Shown in pieces: positions 1-9,571 of a DNA stretch of 64,000 nucleotides. This DNA is from Luteibacter yeojuensis (GTDB lineage Bacteria > Pseudomonadota > Gammaproteobacteria > Xanthomonadales > Rhodanobacteraceae). Every line of letters starts with the position of its first letter. The first letter of the stretch is position 1. Both the position numbers and the translations under genes were made by a program. The notes under the pieces were generated by a model. The model was not told the DNA's origin. It searched no databases and saw only the letters and a list, made by a program, of their open reading frames with translations. The DNA lies in contig NZ_JAAQTL010000001.1 of NCBI RefSeq assembly GCF_011742875.1, positions 2,108,001-2,172,000 of the forward strand. The letters run 5' to 3'.

Positions 1-158
1 AACGTCCACGCCGGCAGGTTCGAATACAGGGAAAGGGTGCCGAGATCGCCCGGCATCCCTTGCGTCGCCTTCAGCGCGGCCGCCCCCAGGGTTCCGCCGG
101 CAACCGCGAGCCCGGCGGGCAGGTACAACCGAAAAACCATGCGTCCCACGTACGACAT
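1..158 (-). CDS. Exported protein, N-terminal fragment (cut by window edge)
   Basis: This is the first 52 codons of a minus-strand gene that continues beyond the left edge. The start is chosen because ATG at 158 is preceded by a purine-rich GGGAGAAGGG ribosome site. The protein opens MSYVGRMVFRLYLPAG, followed by a hydrophobic Ala/Gly-rich stretch, which looks like a signal peptide or membrane anchor; the visible remainder includes GDLGTLSLYSNLPAW. Only 87 bp separate it from the upstream GH92 gene on the same strand, so it is probably the distal gene of the mannoside operon. I cannot assign a family from so short a piece; another exported glycan enzyme is a guess from context only. Confidence 0.6.
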   Translation of the reverse strand, partial: MSYVGRMVFRLYLPAGLAVAGGTLGAAALKATQGMPGDLGTLSLYSNLPAWT

Positions 159-245
159 GCGTATGCCCCCTTCTCCCTGCCGGATCCTCCCGGCGAGGGC
201 AGATTGTCGGTAAGGGGGTCTATCGATTGTGAACGGCGGGAGGCA

Positions 246-2681
246 TCAGGCTTTCGCGGGGCTCCCGAACGACGGCGGGCGGTCGGCGGCGGACTTGCCG
301 AACGATTCGTTCGGCGTGTCGCCCATGACGAACGACAGCGTGCCGCCTGCCGTGAGCTCCTTGTGCGAAATCCAGCTCTTCGTCCACGGCTGGCCGTTCC
401 AGGTCACCGACTGGATGTACGCGCGACCCGGCCCATTGTCCTTCGTCTCGATCACCAGCGTCCGGCCACCGCCGACCTTCAGTTCCGCGCGGTCCAGGAT
501 CGGGCTGCCGAACACGTAGTTCGTGCTCACTGGGTCCACCGCATACAGGCCCATCGCGCTCATCACGTACCAGGCGCTCATCTGGCCGCAGTCCTCGTTG
601 CCGGGAAGGCCGTCGGGTTCGGGCAGGTACATCGTCTCGAGCAGCATGCGGACGCGCGCCTGCGTCTTGTGATGCGTGCCGCTGTATGCGTAGAGGTAGG
701 GCATGTGGTGCCCCGGCTCGTTGCCGAAAGCGTACTGGCCCACCAGGCCGGCGATATCCGGCGGCGCATTGTCCGGCAGCGTCGGGTCGGCATTGAACAG
801 CGCATCGAGTTTCTTCTCGAACGCCTGCTCGCCACCGAACAGTGCCATGTAGTTGTAGACGTCGTGCTGGTTGAGGAAGGTGGCCTGCCAGGCGTTCGAC
901 TCGGTAAAGTCGCGCCAGCGCTTCGAATGCCCGATGGAGACCGGGTCGAACGGCTCGATCCAGCTGCCGTCCTCCGCGCGCGGACGCACAAACTGCTTTT
1001 CCTTGTCGAAGACATTGGCGTAGTTCTTCGACTGCTTGCGCAGCAGCTCGGCATCCTCGGCATGCCCTAGCGCGTCGGCCATGTGCGCCACCGCCCAGTC
1101 GTCGTATGCGTATTCGAGCGTCTTGCTGACCGCCTCGCCTTCCTTGTCGCTGGGGATGTAACCGAGCTTGCGGTAATAGGTCAGGCCGAAATAATCGTCC
1201 TGCATCGCACGCCGGCGGAACACCGGCCAGGCCTTCGCGTAATCGATGCCGGTGAAGCCCTTGGCCTGCGCTTCGGCGAGCACGACGGCGGAGTGGTAGC
1301 CGATCATGCACACCGTCTCGATACCCTGCAGCGGCCACACCGGTGCGCCGCTGGGGCTTTCCACCGCGTTGCGGACGATGCCGTCGACGAGGTCGGGCAC
1401 GCGCTCGGATTGGTAAAGCGTGAGCAGCGGATGCTCTGCGCGATAGGTGTCCCACAGCGAATAGGTGCTGTAATTGTGCCGCCCCTCGGGCAGCGTGTGC
1501 ACCGCCTTGTCCATGCCGCGGTAGCGGCCGTCGATGTCGCTGAAGACCGTGGGCGCGAGCATCGTGTGGTAAAGCGAGCTGTAGAAGGTACGCTTGATCT
1601 TGTCGGACGACGAGTCGATATGGATCTTCGAGAGCTCTCCTTCCCACTCGGCCTCGGCCGAGGCGCGCACCGCCTCGAAGTCCCAGCCGGGAATCTCGCC
1701 GTCGAGGTTGCGCATGGCGCCGTCGATGTCGACGCCGGAAATGCCGACCTTGACCAGCAGCGGCGCCGACGACGCCTTGTCGAAGTGCAGCGCGGCCTTC
1801 AGGTGGTCGCCCTTCGCGGCCGCCGTGCCGGCGGGCAGTGCCTTGTCGTCCTTGTAGAGCGTGACGCTCGCGACCGGACGGGACAGCTTCATCGCGAAAT
1901 AGATGACACGCCCGCTCGCCCACTGCCACACGCGACGACCGCCCACGAGGGTATCGTTGCCGACCAGCGTCAGCTCGGCATCCGTGACGTTCGTCGGCTT
2001 GTCCATCGCGTCCGCGAAGCCATGGGTCAGGTCGACGAGCAGGTGGGCATCGCCTTCCTTGCCGAAGGTGTAACGGTGCATGCCCGCGCGCAGCGTGGCG
2101 GTCAGCTCGGCGAGAATGTCGAAACGCGTGAGCTTGGCGCGGTAGTAACCCGGATGCGCCTGCTCGCCCGTGTAATGCGAGCGATAACCCTTCACGCCGC
2201 TCTTGTAGCCCTTCGGCGCCTTGTCGCCGCTGACCTTCTTCGCATCGAAGCGCGACACGTAGTTCACACCGTCGTAGTCGCGGTCGCCCGGCTGCAGCAG
2301 GACGGGTCCCATCGACGGCATGACGAGGAAGTCGAGCATGTCGCTCGCACCCGTGCCGGACAGGTGGGTATGCGAGAAACCCATGATCGAGCCGTCGCCC
2401 TGGTGGTAACCGGACGAGCCGTCCCACTGCGCGTTATACGTATCGGGACTCAGCTGGACCATGCCGAACGGCCGGGTCGCACCGGGAAACGTGTGACCGT
2501 GGCCGCCCGTGCCGACGAAGACGTCGACGTAACGCAGGACGCCCTCTCCGGCGGTGCCGCCGCCGGTAGAGGGCGCTTTCAGGCCTTCCTGCACGCCATC
2601 GGCCAGCGCGGTGAGGGAACCGAGCTGACCGATGGCCGTGACGGCAGCCATCCCTTGCAGAAAACGTCGACGGGTGACCAT
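246..2681 (-). CDS. GH92 alpha-1,2-mannosidase, Tat-exported
   Basis: Predicted exo-acting alpha-mannosidase of glycoside hydrolase family 92, calcium-dependent enzymes that remove alpha-1,2- (sometimes 1,3-) linked mannose from high-mannose N-glycans. The 811-residue length fits the family. Family marks include the N-terminal DVFVGTGGHGHTFPGAT segment, STYSLWDTYR, GNEPGHHMPYLY, and GNEDCGQMSAW near the C-terminus, which carries the expected catalytic acid Glu. The chosen ATG at 2681 has GGAG about nine bases upstream and starts a twin-arginine signal (TRRRFLQG), so export through Tat to the periplasm is likely; the frame stays open further upstream, but that part overlaps the previous gene and lacks signal character. 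It is the fourth gene of the receptor-GH2-GH125-GH92 operon and follows GH125 after about 13 bp. The GH92 call is firm; exact linkage preference is inferred. Confidence 0.93.
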   Translation of the reverse strand: MVTRRRFLQGMAAVTAIGQLGSLTALADGVQEGLKAPSTGGGTAGEGVLRYVDVFVGTGGHGHTFPGATRPFGMVQLSPDTYNAQWDGSSGYHQGDGSIMGFSHTHLSGTGASDMLDFLVMPSMGPVLLQPGDRDYDGVNYVSRFDAKKVSGDKAPKGYKSGVKGYRSHYTGEQAHPGYYRAKLTRFDILAELTATLRAGMHRYTFGKEGDAHLLVDLTHGFADAMDKPTNVTDAELTLVGNDTLVGGRRVWQWASGRVIYFAMKLSRPVASVTLYKDDKALPAGTAAAKGDHLKAALHFDKASSAPLLVKVGISGVDIDGAMRNLDGEIPGWDFEAVRASAEAEWEGELSKIHIDSSSDKIKRTFYSSLYHTMLAPTVFSDIDGRYRGMDKAVHTLPEGRHNYSTYSLWDTYRAEHPLLTLYQSERVPDLVDGIVRNAVESPSGAPVWPLQGIETVCMIGYHSAVVLAEAQAKGFTGIDYAKAWPVFRRRAMQDDYFGLTYYRKLGYIPSDKEGEAVSKTLEYAYDDWAVAHMADALGHAEDAELLRKQSKNYANVFDKEKQFVRPRAEDGSWIEPFDPVSIGHSKRWRDFTESNAWQATFLNQHDVYNYMALFGGEQAFEKKLDALFNADPTLPDNAPPDIAGLVGQYAFGNEPGHHMPYLYAYSGTHHKTQARVRMLLETMYLPEPDGLPGNEDCGQMSAWYVMSAMGLYAVDPVSTNYVFGSPILDRAELKVGGGRTLVIETKDNGPGRAYIQSVTWNGQPWTKSWISHKELTAGGTLSFVMGDTPNESFGKSAADRPPSFGSPAKA

Positions 2682-2694
2682 GCATTTGCTCCAG

Positions 2695-4119
2695 TTACAG
2701 GGTATCGGGGTGCTTGTCGGCGAGGTGGACCACCAGTTCGCCGAACAGCGTGTTGGCCCAGGCGAACCACGAACGCGTGAACGTCTTCGGGTCGTCCTGG
2801 TCGAAGGCCTCATGCATGAAGCCGGTGCCGGCGTGGGTGGTCTTCAGCCAGTGCAGGCACTGGCGGATCTCCGCCGCGTCGTCGGTGGTGAAGGCCTTCA
2901 TCATGATCGACATGGGCCAGATCATGCGCAGACCTTCGTGCGGGCCGCCGATGCCTTCGCCGGCGCTGCCCTTGAAGAAATACGGGTTGTCCATGCTCCA
3001 CACCTTCGCGCGGGTGCGCGCGTAACGCGCGTCGCGCGGCGTGCATTCAAGGTACGGCAACGCCAGGAGGCTCGGCACGTTGGCATCGTCCATGAACAGG
3101 CGATTGCCGTAGCCGTCCACTTCGTACGCCCAGTACTCGCCGGCCGGGTCCGGGATGGTGCCGTACTGCTCCACCGCGGCGGCAACCTCGTCGGCCATGG
3201 CGTTGCATTCCTTCGCGAAACCCTGGTCGCCATAGAACGTGGCGTGCATCTGTGCCAGGCGGCGCAGGGTGACGACGGCGAAGAGGTTTCCGGGGATGTT
3301 GAACGCGTACACCGTCGCGTCGTCCGACGGACGGAACATCTCGTGGATCATGCCCACCGGGCGCGTCGGCTGTCCGTAACCCTTCAGGAACTGGCTCTCG
3401 GTCGGGTTGGGCGACGGCCGCTGGAAATGGTACGGACCCGGGCCGTCCTTTCGCTGCTGTTCGCAGAAGGTGGTGAGGATCCGTCGCGTCGCCGCGCGCC
3501 AGGATTCGTCGAACGGTTCGCGGTCGCCCGTGGCCTGCCAGTAGCCGTGCGCGAGGCGCACCGGATAGCAGAGCGAGTCGATCTCCCACTTGCGCTCCGC
3601 CACGCCGGGGAGCATGGGCAGATCGGCCTGGGCCCAGTCGAGCTTGCTCGTGCCCTTCGGATCCGGCAGGAAGGCATTGGCGTACGGATCGATCGCAATG
3701 CAGCGGGCCTGACGGCGGATAAGGCCGCGAAACAGCTTGCGCAGCGCCTCGTCCTTGGCCACGAGCGGCAGGTACGGCCACACCTGGGCGGAGGAATCGC
3801 GCAGCCACATCGCATCGATGTCGCCGGTGACCACGAAGGTGTCCTCGTAGCCGTCGAGGCGGCCGACTTCCACCGTGGTGTCCAGCGTGTTCGGGAAGCA
3901 GTTCTCGAACAGCCAGGCCAGCTCGGGATCCCCGATCTTCTTCTTCGTCTTCGCGATCAGCGCTTCGACGGCTTTGCTGGTGAACTTGCGCTTGTCCACC
4001 GGCGGACGCTTGCTCGGGAAGCGCGAAGCGGCCACGGCGCTCATGCTGACGCCTCCGAGCATCGCCGCTCCCGGCACGAGCGAGAGCCACTTGACGAGGT
4101 TGCGGCGGCTTGGATTCAC
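2695..4119 (-). CDS. GH125 exo-alpha-1,6-mannosidase
   Basis: A 474-residue protein of glycoside hydrolase family 125 (formerly DUF1237), inverting exo-alpha-1,6-mannosidases acting on the alpha-1,6 arm of N-glycans. Recognisable segments are GDIDAMWLRDSSAQVWPYLP near residue 100, SLCYPVRLAHGYW in the middle and GEYWAYEVDGYGN toward the end. The N-terminus SRRNLVKWLSLVPG followed by an Ala/Gly-rich hydrophobic stretch looks like a Tat-type signal, so it probably acts in the periplasm. Its start overlaps the stop of the upstream beta-mannosidase by 4 bp (ATGA-type coupling), and the GH92 gene follows at once, so all three would be made together. Its activity complements GH92: alpha-1,2 residues removed first, then alpha-1,6. 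Family assignment is confident; periplasmic location is inference. Confidence 0.92.
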   Translation of the reverse strand: MNPSRRNLVKWLSLVPGAAMLGGVSMSAVAASRFPSKRPPVDKRKFTSKAVEALIAKTKKKIGDPELAWLFENCFPNTLDTTVEVGRLDGYEDTFVVTGDIDAMWLRDSSAQVWPYLPLVAKDEALRKLFRGLIRRQARCIAIDPYANAFLPDPKGTSKLDWAQADLPMLPGVAERKWEIDSLCYPVRLAHGYWQATGDREPFDESWRAATRRILTTFCEQQRKDGPGPYHFQRPSPNPTESQFLKGYGQPTRPVGMIHEMFRPSDDATVYAFNIPGNLFAVVTLRRLAQMHATFYGDQGFAKECNAMADEVAAAVEQYGTIPDPAGEYWAYEVDGYGNRLFMDDANVPSLLALPYLECTPRDARYARTRAKVWSMDNPYFFKGSAGEGIGGPHEGLRMIWPMSIMMKAFTTDDAAEIRQCLHWLKTTHAGTGFMHEAFDQDDPKTFTRSWFAWANTLFGELVVHLADKHPDTL

Positions 4120-6746
4120 GGCGTGGTCTCCTTCAGGGCATCGACAAGGGAACGTACGTTCACGACACGACGGAGCGCATCGACGTCTACCTTACCCTCG
4201 ATCGCGATGTCGATGCTCTCGCCCGGCAGCAGATCGAACGCGTTCTGCGCCAGGCGCACGTCGAGGTCACCCGTGTCGACCCACACGGCGCGCGCGAGAC
4301 GCTTCGCGGTTACCGTGAGGACCAGACCGTGCCCGTCGTCGCGCAGCGAGGTGGACAGTTCCGGCTTCGGCAACGCGAGGGTGCGCGCCGCGCCGAAATA
4401 CAGCAGATGGTGGGCCACGACCTTGCCCTGCTCGAGCAGGTCGAAGGACGCGACCGTCCGGCGCGGATCGGCCCCCTTCAGCAGCGTCGCGTCGTCCACC
4501 GTCACGGCCTTCGTGCTCGAAAGCGCGGCGGCACGGACCGGGCGGCTCGTCTCGCGCAGCAGCTTTCCGCGCATGTCGTACACGCGGGTGCGCAGCGTGG
4601 CCTCGAAATCCGCGGTGCGATCGGATACGGCGAACACGTCGGTCTTCCCGTCGCGGCGCAGCGGTACCACGTCCACCGGCGCGTAGAAGCGCTTCGCATG
4701 GAACTGCAGGGCCTTCCAGCGGTTGAAGTAGTCGACGCTGGCCCACGAGGCACCGGGCCACACGTCGTTCAATTGCCAGTAGAGCGAACCCATGCTGCGC
4801 GGACGGGCGCTGCGCAGGTGTTCGGCCGCAAGCTCGATGCCTTCGGCCTGCATCACCTGGCTCAGGTACACGAAGGACGGGAAATCCTTCGGTTCGCCGT
4901 ATTCCTGGCGGATGTAGAGCAGCAGGCGCTGGTTGCCGTCGCCATTGGCGAACTTCTGGTGGGCGCGCATCACCTTCGATTCGGGCTGCATGTCGTCCTC
5001 CTTCGCGAAGGCCTTGATCGTGGCCATCACGGGGAACGACTGCAGGCCGTATTCGGACTGGAAGCGCGGCGTCATGTCGAGGTAGTGCGAGATCGGTTCG
5101 GAGCCGGACCAGACCTTCCAGTAGTGGTAGTCGCCGTCGTTCTCGACGTTGGCGGGCCCCTCGTAGTCGGTGCTCGGGGAGCTCGCCCAATACGGCACCT
5201 GCGGGGAAAGATCTGCCACCACCTTGCGCAATGTCTTGCCGAACAGCTCGCGCATGCCTTCGTCGATGCGCTTCACCTCGTCGGCGTTCACGAACTTGCG
5301 GAAGTCCTGCCGGTCCGGCCAGTCGTCCCAGCCGGTCTGCACTTCGTTGTTGCCGGCCCAGAGCACGATCGACGGGTGGTCGCGCAGGCGAGTGACCTGC
5401 TCGACGGCCTCGATGCGGGCGTTCTCGCGAAAGGCGGGGTCGTACGGTGTGATGGCACCGCCGTACATGAAGTCCTGCCAGATCATGATCCCGAGGCGAT
5501 CGGCCGCCGCATAGAACGCGTCGTCCTGGTAGGTACCGCCGCCCCACATGCGCAACATGTTCATGTTGGCATCCTTCGCGGAACGAAGGACGGCCTCCAT
5601 CCGCTCGGGCGTCACGCGCGAGGGAAAGCTGTCGAACGGGATGAGGTTCGCGCCCTTGGCGAAGATCGGCACGCCGTTCACGACGAAGGCGAAACTCCGT
5701 CCCCACTGGTCTTTCTCGCGGCGCAGTTCCACCGTCCGCAGGCCGGTGTCCTTGTCGACGCGAGCGATCGTGGCACCGTCGGCGGAGACCTCGGCATGGA
5801 AGCGGTAAAGGTTCGGCTCGCCATAGCCCACGGGCCACCAGCGCTGCGGATGCGCGATGGCGACTGGCAGCGACACATGGTTTTCGCCCTTGGCGAGCGC
5901 CACGCTGCGCTCCTCGTGGCCGTGGCTGCCATCGGGCGCCGTCCAGTCCACCTTGAGCATCACGGGGCCGCTCTTGTCCGCGCGCAGGTCGAACTGCGCA
6001 TCGAGACGGGCGCTATCCGCGTCCACGTGCTGCTGGGCGACATGGAAGTCCGCGAGGCGCGTGGTGTCCCAGCTCTCCAGGCGCACCGGACGCCAGATGC
6101 CGAGGGTGACATAGCGCGGGCCCCAGTCCCATCCGTACTGGTAGTTCGCCTTGCGGACGTAGTTGGACGTCTGTTTGCCCTTCGGCTCGTCGCCGAAGGC
6201 GGAATCGAATTCGCCCGGAAGCGAATAAGGCTGCTTCATCAGCCAGGGGAGCAGCCGCGCGATGGGCGAGCGGAGGTGAACCTCCAGCACGTTGCCGCTC
6301 TTGCGCAGTACATCCCTCACCGGTACGCGCCAGCGACGGAACATGTTGTCCGTGACGAGCAGCTTCCTGCCATTGAGGGAGACGTCGGCGAAGGTGTCGA
6401 GGCCGTCGAAAACGAGATCGACGTGACCGCGCGCCAGGGTGGCCGCGTCCACGTCGAAGTCCAGCCGGTAGTCCCAGTCGGAAAGGCCGATCCATTGCAG
6501 GCCGGCCTCGTTGTCGCGCCAGAACGGATCCTGGATCCGCTTCAGCGCCAGCAAATCGGTCTGGACGGCTCCCGGCACATGGGCCGGGAGCCAGTCCTTC
6601 TTCAGTTCCTCGTGCGCATCCGCTTCCGTCCCTTGGGCGAGACGGAAGCGCCACCCGGAGGAGAGATCCCTCTCCCCCGGCGGGCTGGCGCTGGCCGCCC
6701 CGGCAAGAAGCCAGAACGCCAGGGCCAGCGACGCGCGGCGCATCAC
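4116..6746 (-). CDS. GH2 beta-mannosidase, exported
   Basis: An 876-residue glycoside hydrolase family 2 protein of the beta-mannosidase type, which would cleave the beta-1,4-mannose attached to the chitobiose core once the alpha-mannoses are gone. A cleavable signal peptide is visible (MMRRASLALAFWLLAGAASA). The N-terminal jelly-roll domain contains the FDGLDTFADVSLNG motif typical of the family. The retaining catalytic pair is present: acid/base Glu about residue 468 in WAGNNEVQTGW and nucleophile Glu about residue 565 in FQSEYGLQSF, a spacing of 97 that fits known beta-mannosidases. The start ATG overlaps the receptor gene's stop by 4 bp, and the end overlaps the GH125 start by 4 bp. Substrate specificity is inferred from family and neighbours. 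Confidence 0.92.
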   Translation of the reverse strand: MMRRASLALAFWLLAGAASASPPGERDLSSGWRFRLAQGTEADAHEELKKDWLPAHVPGAVQTDLLALKRIQDPFWRDNEAGLQWIGLSDWDYRLDFDVDAATLARGHVDLVFDGLDTFADVSLNGRKLLVTDNMFRRWRVPVRDVLRKSGNVLEVHLRSPIARLLPWLMKQPYSLPGEFDSAFGDEPKGKQTSNYVRKANYQYGWDWGPRYVTLGIWRPVRLESWDTTRLADFHVAQQHVDADSARLDAQFDLRADKSGPVMLKVDWTAPDGSHGHEERSVALAKGENHVSLPVAIAHPQRWWPVGYGEPNLYRFHAEVSADGATIARVDKDTGLRTVELRREKDQWGRSFAFVVNGVPIFAKGANLIPFDSFPSRVTPERMEAVLRSAKDANMNMLRMWGGGTYQDDAFYAAADRLGIMIWQDFMYGGAITPYDPAFRENARIEAVEQVTRLRDHPSIVLWAGNNEVQTGWDDWPDRQDFRKFVNADEVKRIDEGMRELFGKTLRKVVADLSPQVPYWASSPSTDYEGPANVENDGDYHYWKVWSGSEPISHYLDMTPRFQSEYGLQSFPVMATIKAFAKEDDMQPESKVMRAHQKFANGDGNQRLLLYIRQEYGEPKDFPSFVYLSQVMQAEGIELAAEHLRSARPRSMGSLYWQLNDVWPGASWASVDYFNRWKALQFHAKRFYAPVDVVPLRRDGKTDVFAVSDRTADFEATLRTRVYDMRGKLLRETSRPVRAAALSSTKAVTVDDATLLKGADPRRTVASFDLLEQGKVVAHHLLYFGAARTLALPKPELSTSLRDDGHGLVLTVTAKRLARAVWVDTGDLDVRLAQNAFDLLPGESIDIAIEGKVDVDALRRVVNVRSLVDALKETTP

Positions 6747-9388
6747 AGCTTGAAGCCCAACGTCAGCGTGTACGTGCGGCCGTTCTTGTACGAGTAGAGC
6801 GGCTGGCTCGGGCGATCGTCGTAGACCTGGTAGGTCTCGTCGAGCAGGTTGGTGCCGTCAAGCGAGATGCGCATGTGGTCGTTCACCTGGTAGCCGACGG
6901 AAGCGTCGAGTTCCCTGAAGATACCCGTGATCTGCTGCGTCTGCAGCGCGGCGATCGAGGTGAAGTACGACGAACGCCAGCTGTAGGTCACGCGGGCGCT
7001 CCACGGGCCCTGCTCGAAGAACGGCGAGAGGTTGAACGAGTTCTTCGAGTTGTACGGCAGCGGGAAGTCGTTGCTGGTGTCCGCGTCCGAGTAGGTGTAG
7101 TTCGCCAGCATACCGAAGCCGAGGCCGAAGTTCTGCTGGTAGGTCAGCGAGGCACCCTTCACCTTCGCCACGCCGGCGTTGATCGGCACCTGCATCTGGT
7201 ACACGTCGTCGCGGGCGTTGGTCAGGTTGTAGTGCGTCTCCAGCACCTGGGTGTTGAGGATGTAACCCGAGATGCGGCGGAAGAACAGTTCGGCGGCCAG
7301 CACGCTGTTCTCGGAGAAGTACCACTCGGCCGAGAAGTCGTAGTTGGTCGACTTGTACGGACCCAGCTCGGTATTGCCGCGCGAGCCGGTGAGGCTGCGG
7401 TCGTCGAGGGCCACGTACGGGGTCATCTGCTGGTAGCGCGGGCGGGCGATGGTCTGCGCGTACGCGAAGCGCAGCGTGAGGTCCTGCGCCACGTCATAGG
7501 CGATGTTCAGCGACGGCAGCCAGTTGTGGTACGCGCTGCGCTTGTTCACCGGCGCGTACGTGTCCGTGCCGACCGCGTTGAAGCCGTCCACCGTGTCGCG
7601 CGTGCGGAAGTAACGGACGCCGAGGTTGCCGCGGTAGTTGTCGCCGGCGAAATCGCCCTGGATGTAGAACGCGCGGTTCTGTTCCTGGATGGCGTAGGTG
7701 GCCTTCGGATCGATCGGCGCGCCGTACTGGTCGACGAGGGCGTTCACGCCGTCCTTCAGCGCGCCCTTGCCGATGGTGGTCCAGTTGGCCATGCTCGGCG
7801 TCGAGTTCAGGCCGCCGAGGAAGCCGTCCGGGGTCTGGCCACCGGCAATGTTGGCGAGCGTGACGTCGCCGAGGCCGAGATCGGCGACCGACGGGAAGCG
7901 CGAAGCATAGGCGTCCTGGCCGTTGTAGTGGTTGGTCGCCTTGACGCCCACTTCGATCTGGTTGAGCGGACCCCAGGCGACGTCGTGAGCGAAGTCGGCC
8001 TGGAAGTAGCGCTCGCGGTCGTACGTCGGCGCACGGCTATAGCCGACGCCGTTGAGGACGGCCTGGGACGGATCGTTCGGGAAGTGGTAGTTGATCTGCG
8101 GATGCTGGCCGACGAGGTTCCAGTCGTAACCGCCCAGGGTCTTCACCTGCGCGTTCCAGATGCCTTCGGAGCCGCCGGTCGAACCGGTGTAGCCGACCTG
8201 GCTCGACGCGGTCCAGCCATCGCCGTACCAGTCGGCACGCAGCTGCGCCGCACCGGTGTTCACCTTCGACTCGCGCTCGTAGCCGTCGAGGTAGGTCGGC
8301 GCGTTCGGGCCGTAGTTGGCGCTGGTGATCACGCCGTCGTTGACCGTGGCCGAGGTGGCGTAAGGCGCCGAACCCGACCAGTCGCCGTAGCGGCTCTGGT
8401 TGAAGTTGTCGAACTTCTCCGTGACGTACAGGCCGGTGAAGTTCAGCTCGAAGGCGTTGTTCGGCTTCCACTGGAGGCCCGTGGACACGCCGTCGCGCTT
8501 GCGCTTCTGCTGGAACCACGCGCTGTTGATGGCGGTCGGGTACACCGGCTGCTGGTCGGCCGGCACGACGCCCGGTGCGAACTGGTGGTCCGGATTGGTG
8601 TCGGTCGGGTCGTTCGCGCGCTGGTAGCCGAAGATCTCGGTGCCCTGGCGGTCGATGATGCGCTCGGAATGCATCAGCGAGCCGAGCACGCCGAAGGTGT
8701 TGTCCTTGTTCTTCCAGCTGTAGAACACCGAGGCGTTCGGCTTGCCGGTGTCGGCGCGGTCGTTGTAGCCGTAGCTGACGTTGCCGGTGAGCGTGTTCGC
8801 CTTCAGGTCCAGCGGACGGCGCGTGTTGACGATGACGGTGCCGCCGATCGAACCCTCGTCGATGTTCGCCTGCGGGGTCTTGTAGACCTGGGCGTTACCG
8901 ATGATTTCCGAGGTGAGCAGGCTGTAGTCGAACGAGCGGCTGTCCGGGTTGTTCGGGTCCGACGTCCAGTTGGTCGACGCGAGGGTCTGGCCGTTCAGGA
9001 GCAGGCGGTTCAGCGCCGGGTCCGTGCCCAGGATGCTGACCTTGTCGCCTTCGCCGAAGTTGCGGTCCACGCTGATGCCCGGCAGGTGCGAGAGCGACTC
9101 TGCCACATTGGTGTCCGGGAACTTGCCGACGTCTTCGGCCGAGATGGCGTCGACGATCGAGTCCGAGTTGCGCTTCAGGTCGAGCGACTTCTGCAGGCTC
9201 GCCCGGATACCCGTGACGGTGATGCCCTCGAGGCTTGCCGCGTCCTGGGTGCTGGCCTTGGCGTTGTCGTTCTTCTTCGCGGTGCTCGCGGCCGGTGCGG
9301 GCGTCGCCGCATCCTGAGCCATCGCGCTACCCGTGGCGAACAGCCCGGCCATGATGGCAAGGGAAAGTGCGCTAATACGGTGGTTCAC
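6743..9388 (-). CDS. TonB-dependent outer-membrane receptor of the mannoside operon
   Basis: An 881-residue TonB-dependent receptor of the Xanthomonas/Caulobacter carbohydrate type, expected to import oligosaccharides across the outer membrane. I chose the GTG at 9388 because an AGGAG site lies about seven bases upstream and it begins a clean signal peptide (NHRISALSLAIMAGLFATGSAMAQ). After an Ala/Lys linker comes a TonB-box-like ITVTGIRASLQKS, then the plug domain (VGKFPDTNVAESLSHLPGISVDR, residues about 80-200) with the GSIGGTVIVNTRRPL end-of-plug motif, and a beta barrel ending YTLTLGFKL. It is first in the operon; its stop overlaps the GH2 start by 4 bp. A 177-nt leader separates it from the predicted transcription start, leaving room for further control. 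Confidence 0.94.
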   Translation of the reverse strand: MNHRISALSLAIMAGLFATGSAMAQDAATPAPAASTAKKNDNAKASTQDAASLEGITVTGIRASLQKSLDLKRNSDSIVDAISAEDVGKFPDTNVAESLSHLPGISVDRNFGEGDKVSILGTDPALNRLLLNGQTLASTNWTSDPNNPDSRSFDYSLLTSEIIGNAQVYKTPQANIDEGSIGGTVIVNTRRPLDLKANTLTGNVSYGYNDRADTGKPNASVFYSWKNKDNTFGVLGSLMHSERIIDRQGTEIFGYQRANDPTDTNPDHQFAPGVVPADQQPVYPTAINSAWFQQKRKRDGVSTGLQWKPNNAFELNFTGLYVTEKFDNFNQSRYGDWSGSAPYATSATVNDGVITSANYGPNAPTYLDGYERESKVNTGAAQLRADWYGDGWTASSQVGYTGSTGGSEGIWNAQVKTLGGYDWNLVGQHPQINYHFPNDPSQAVLNGVGYSRAPTYDRERYFQADFAHDVAWGPLNQIEVGVKATNHYNGQDAYASRFPSVADLGLGDVTLANIAGGQTPDGFLGGLNSTPSMANWTTIGKGALKDGVNALVDQYGAPIDPKATYAIQEQNRAFYIQGDFAGDNYRGNLGVRYFRTRDTVDGFNAVGTDTYAPVNKRSAYHNWLPSLNIAYDVAQDLTLRFAYAQTIARPRYQQMTPYVALDDRSLTGSRGNTELGPYKSTNYDFSAEWYFSENSVLAAELFFRRISGYILNTQVLETHYNLTNARDDVYQMQVPINAGVAKVKGASLTYQQNFGLGFGMLANYTYSDADTSNDFPLPYNSKNSFNLSPFFEQGPWSARVTYSWRSSYFTSIAALQTQQITGIFRELDASVGYQVNDHMRISLDGTNLLDETYQVYDDRPSQPLYSYKNGRTYTLTLGFKL

Positions 9389-9571
9389 TTCGATCTCCTG
9401 GGGAAGGGGGTTCGTTTTTCGCGGAACGAACGCCGCCGCGCAGGCCGGAGCCCGCGTTCGCTTCGTTTCGTTCCGTTTGCTGCGTTCTGGCCCTGCGTCT
9501 TGCCGCGGCCGCCCTGCCTTGCCGGCACGGCCCCACCGCGATCCGCTCGTTGCAGTGGTATTACCGGGTTG

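Noticed and set aside
4110..6797. 895-codon open frame on the plus strand opposite the beta-mannosidase
   Set aside because: Arg/Val/His-rich translation without family resemblance or ribosome site. It mirrors the GC-rich third positions of the real minus-strand gene.
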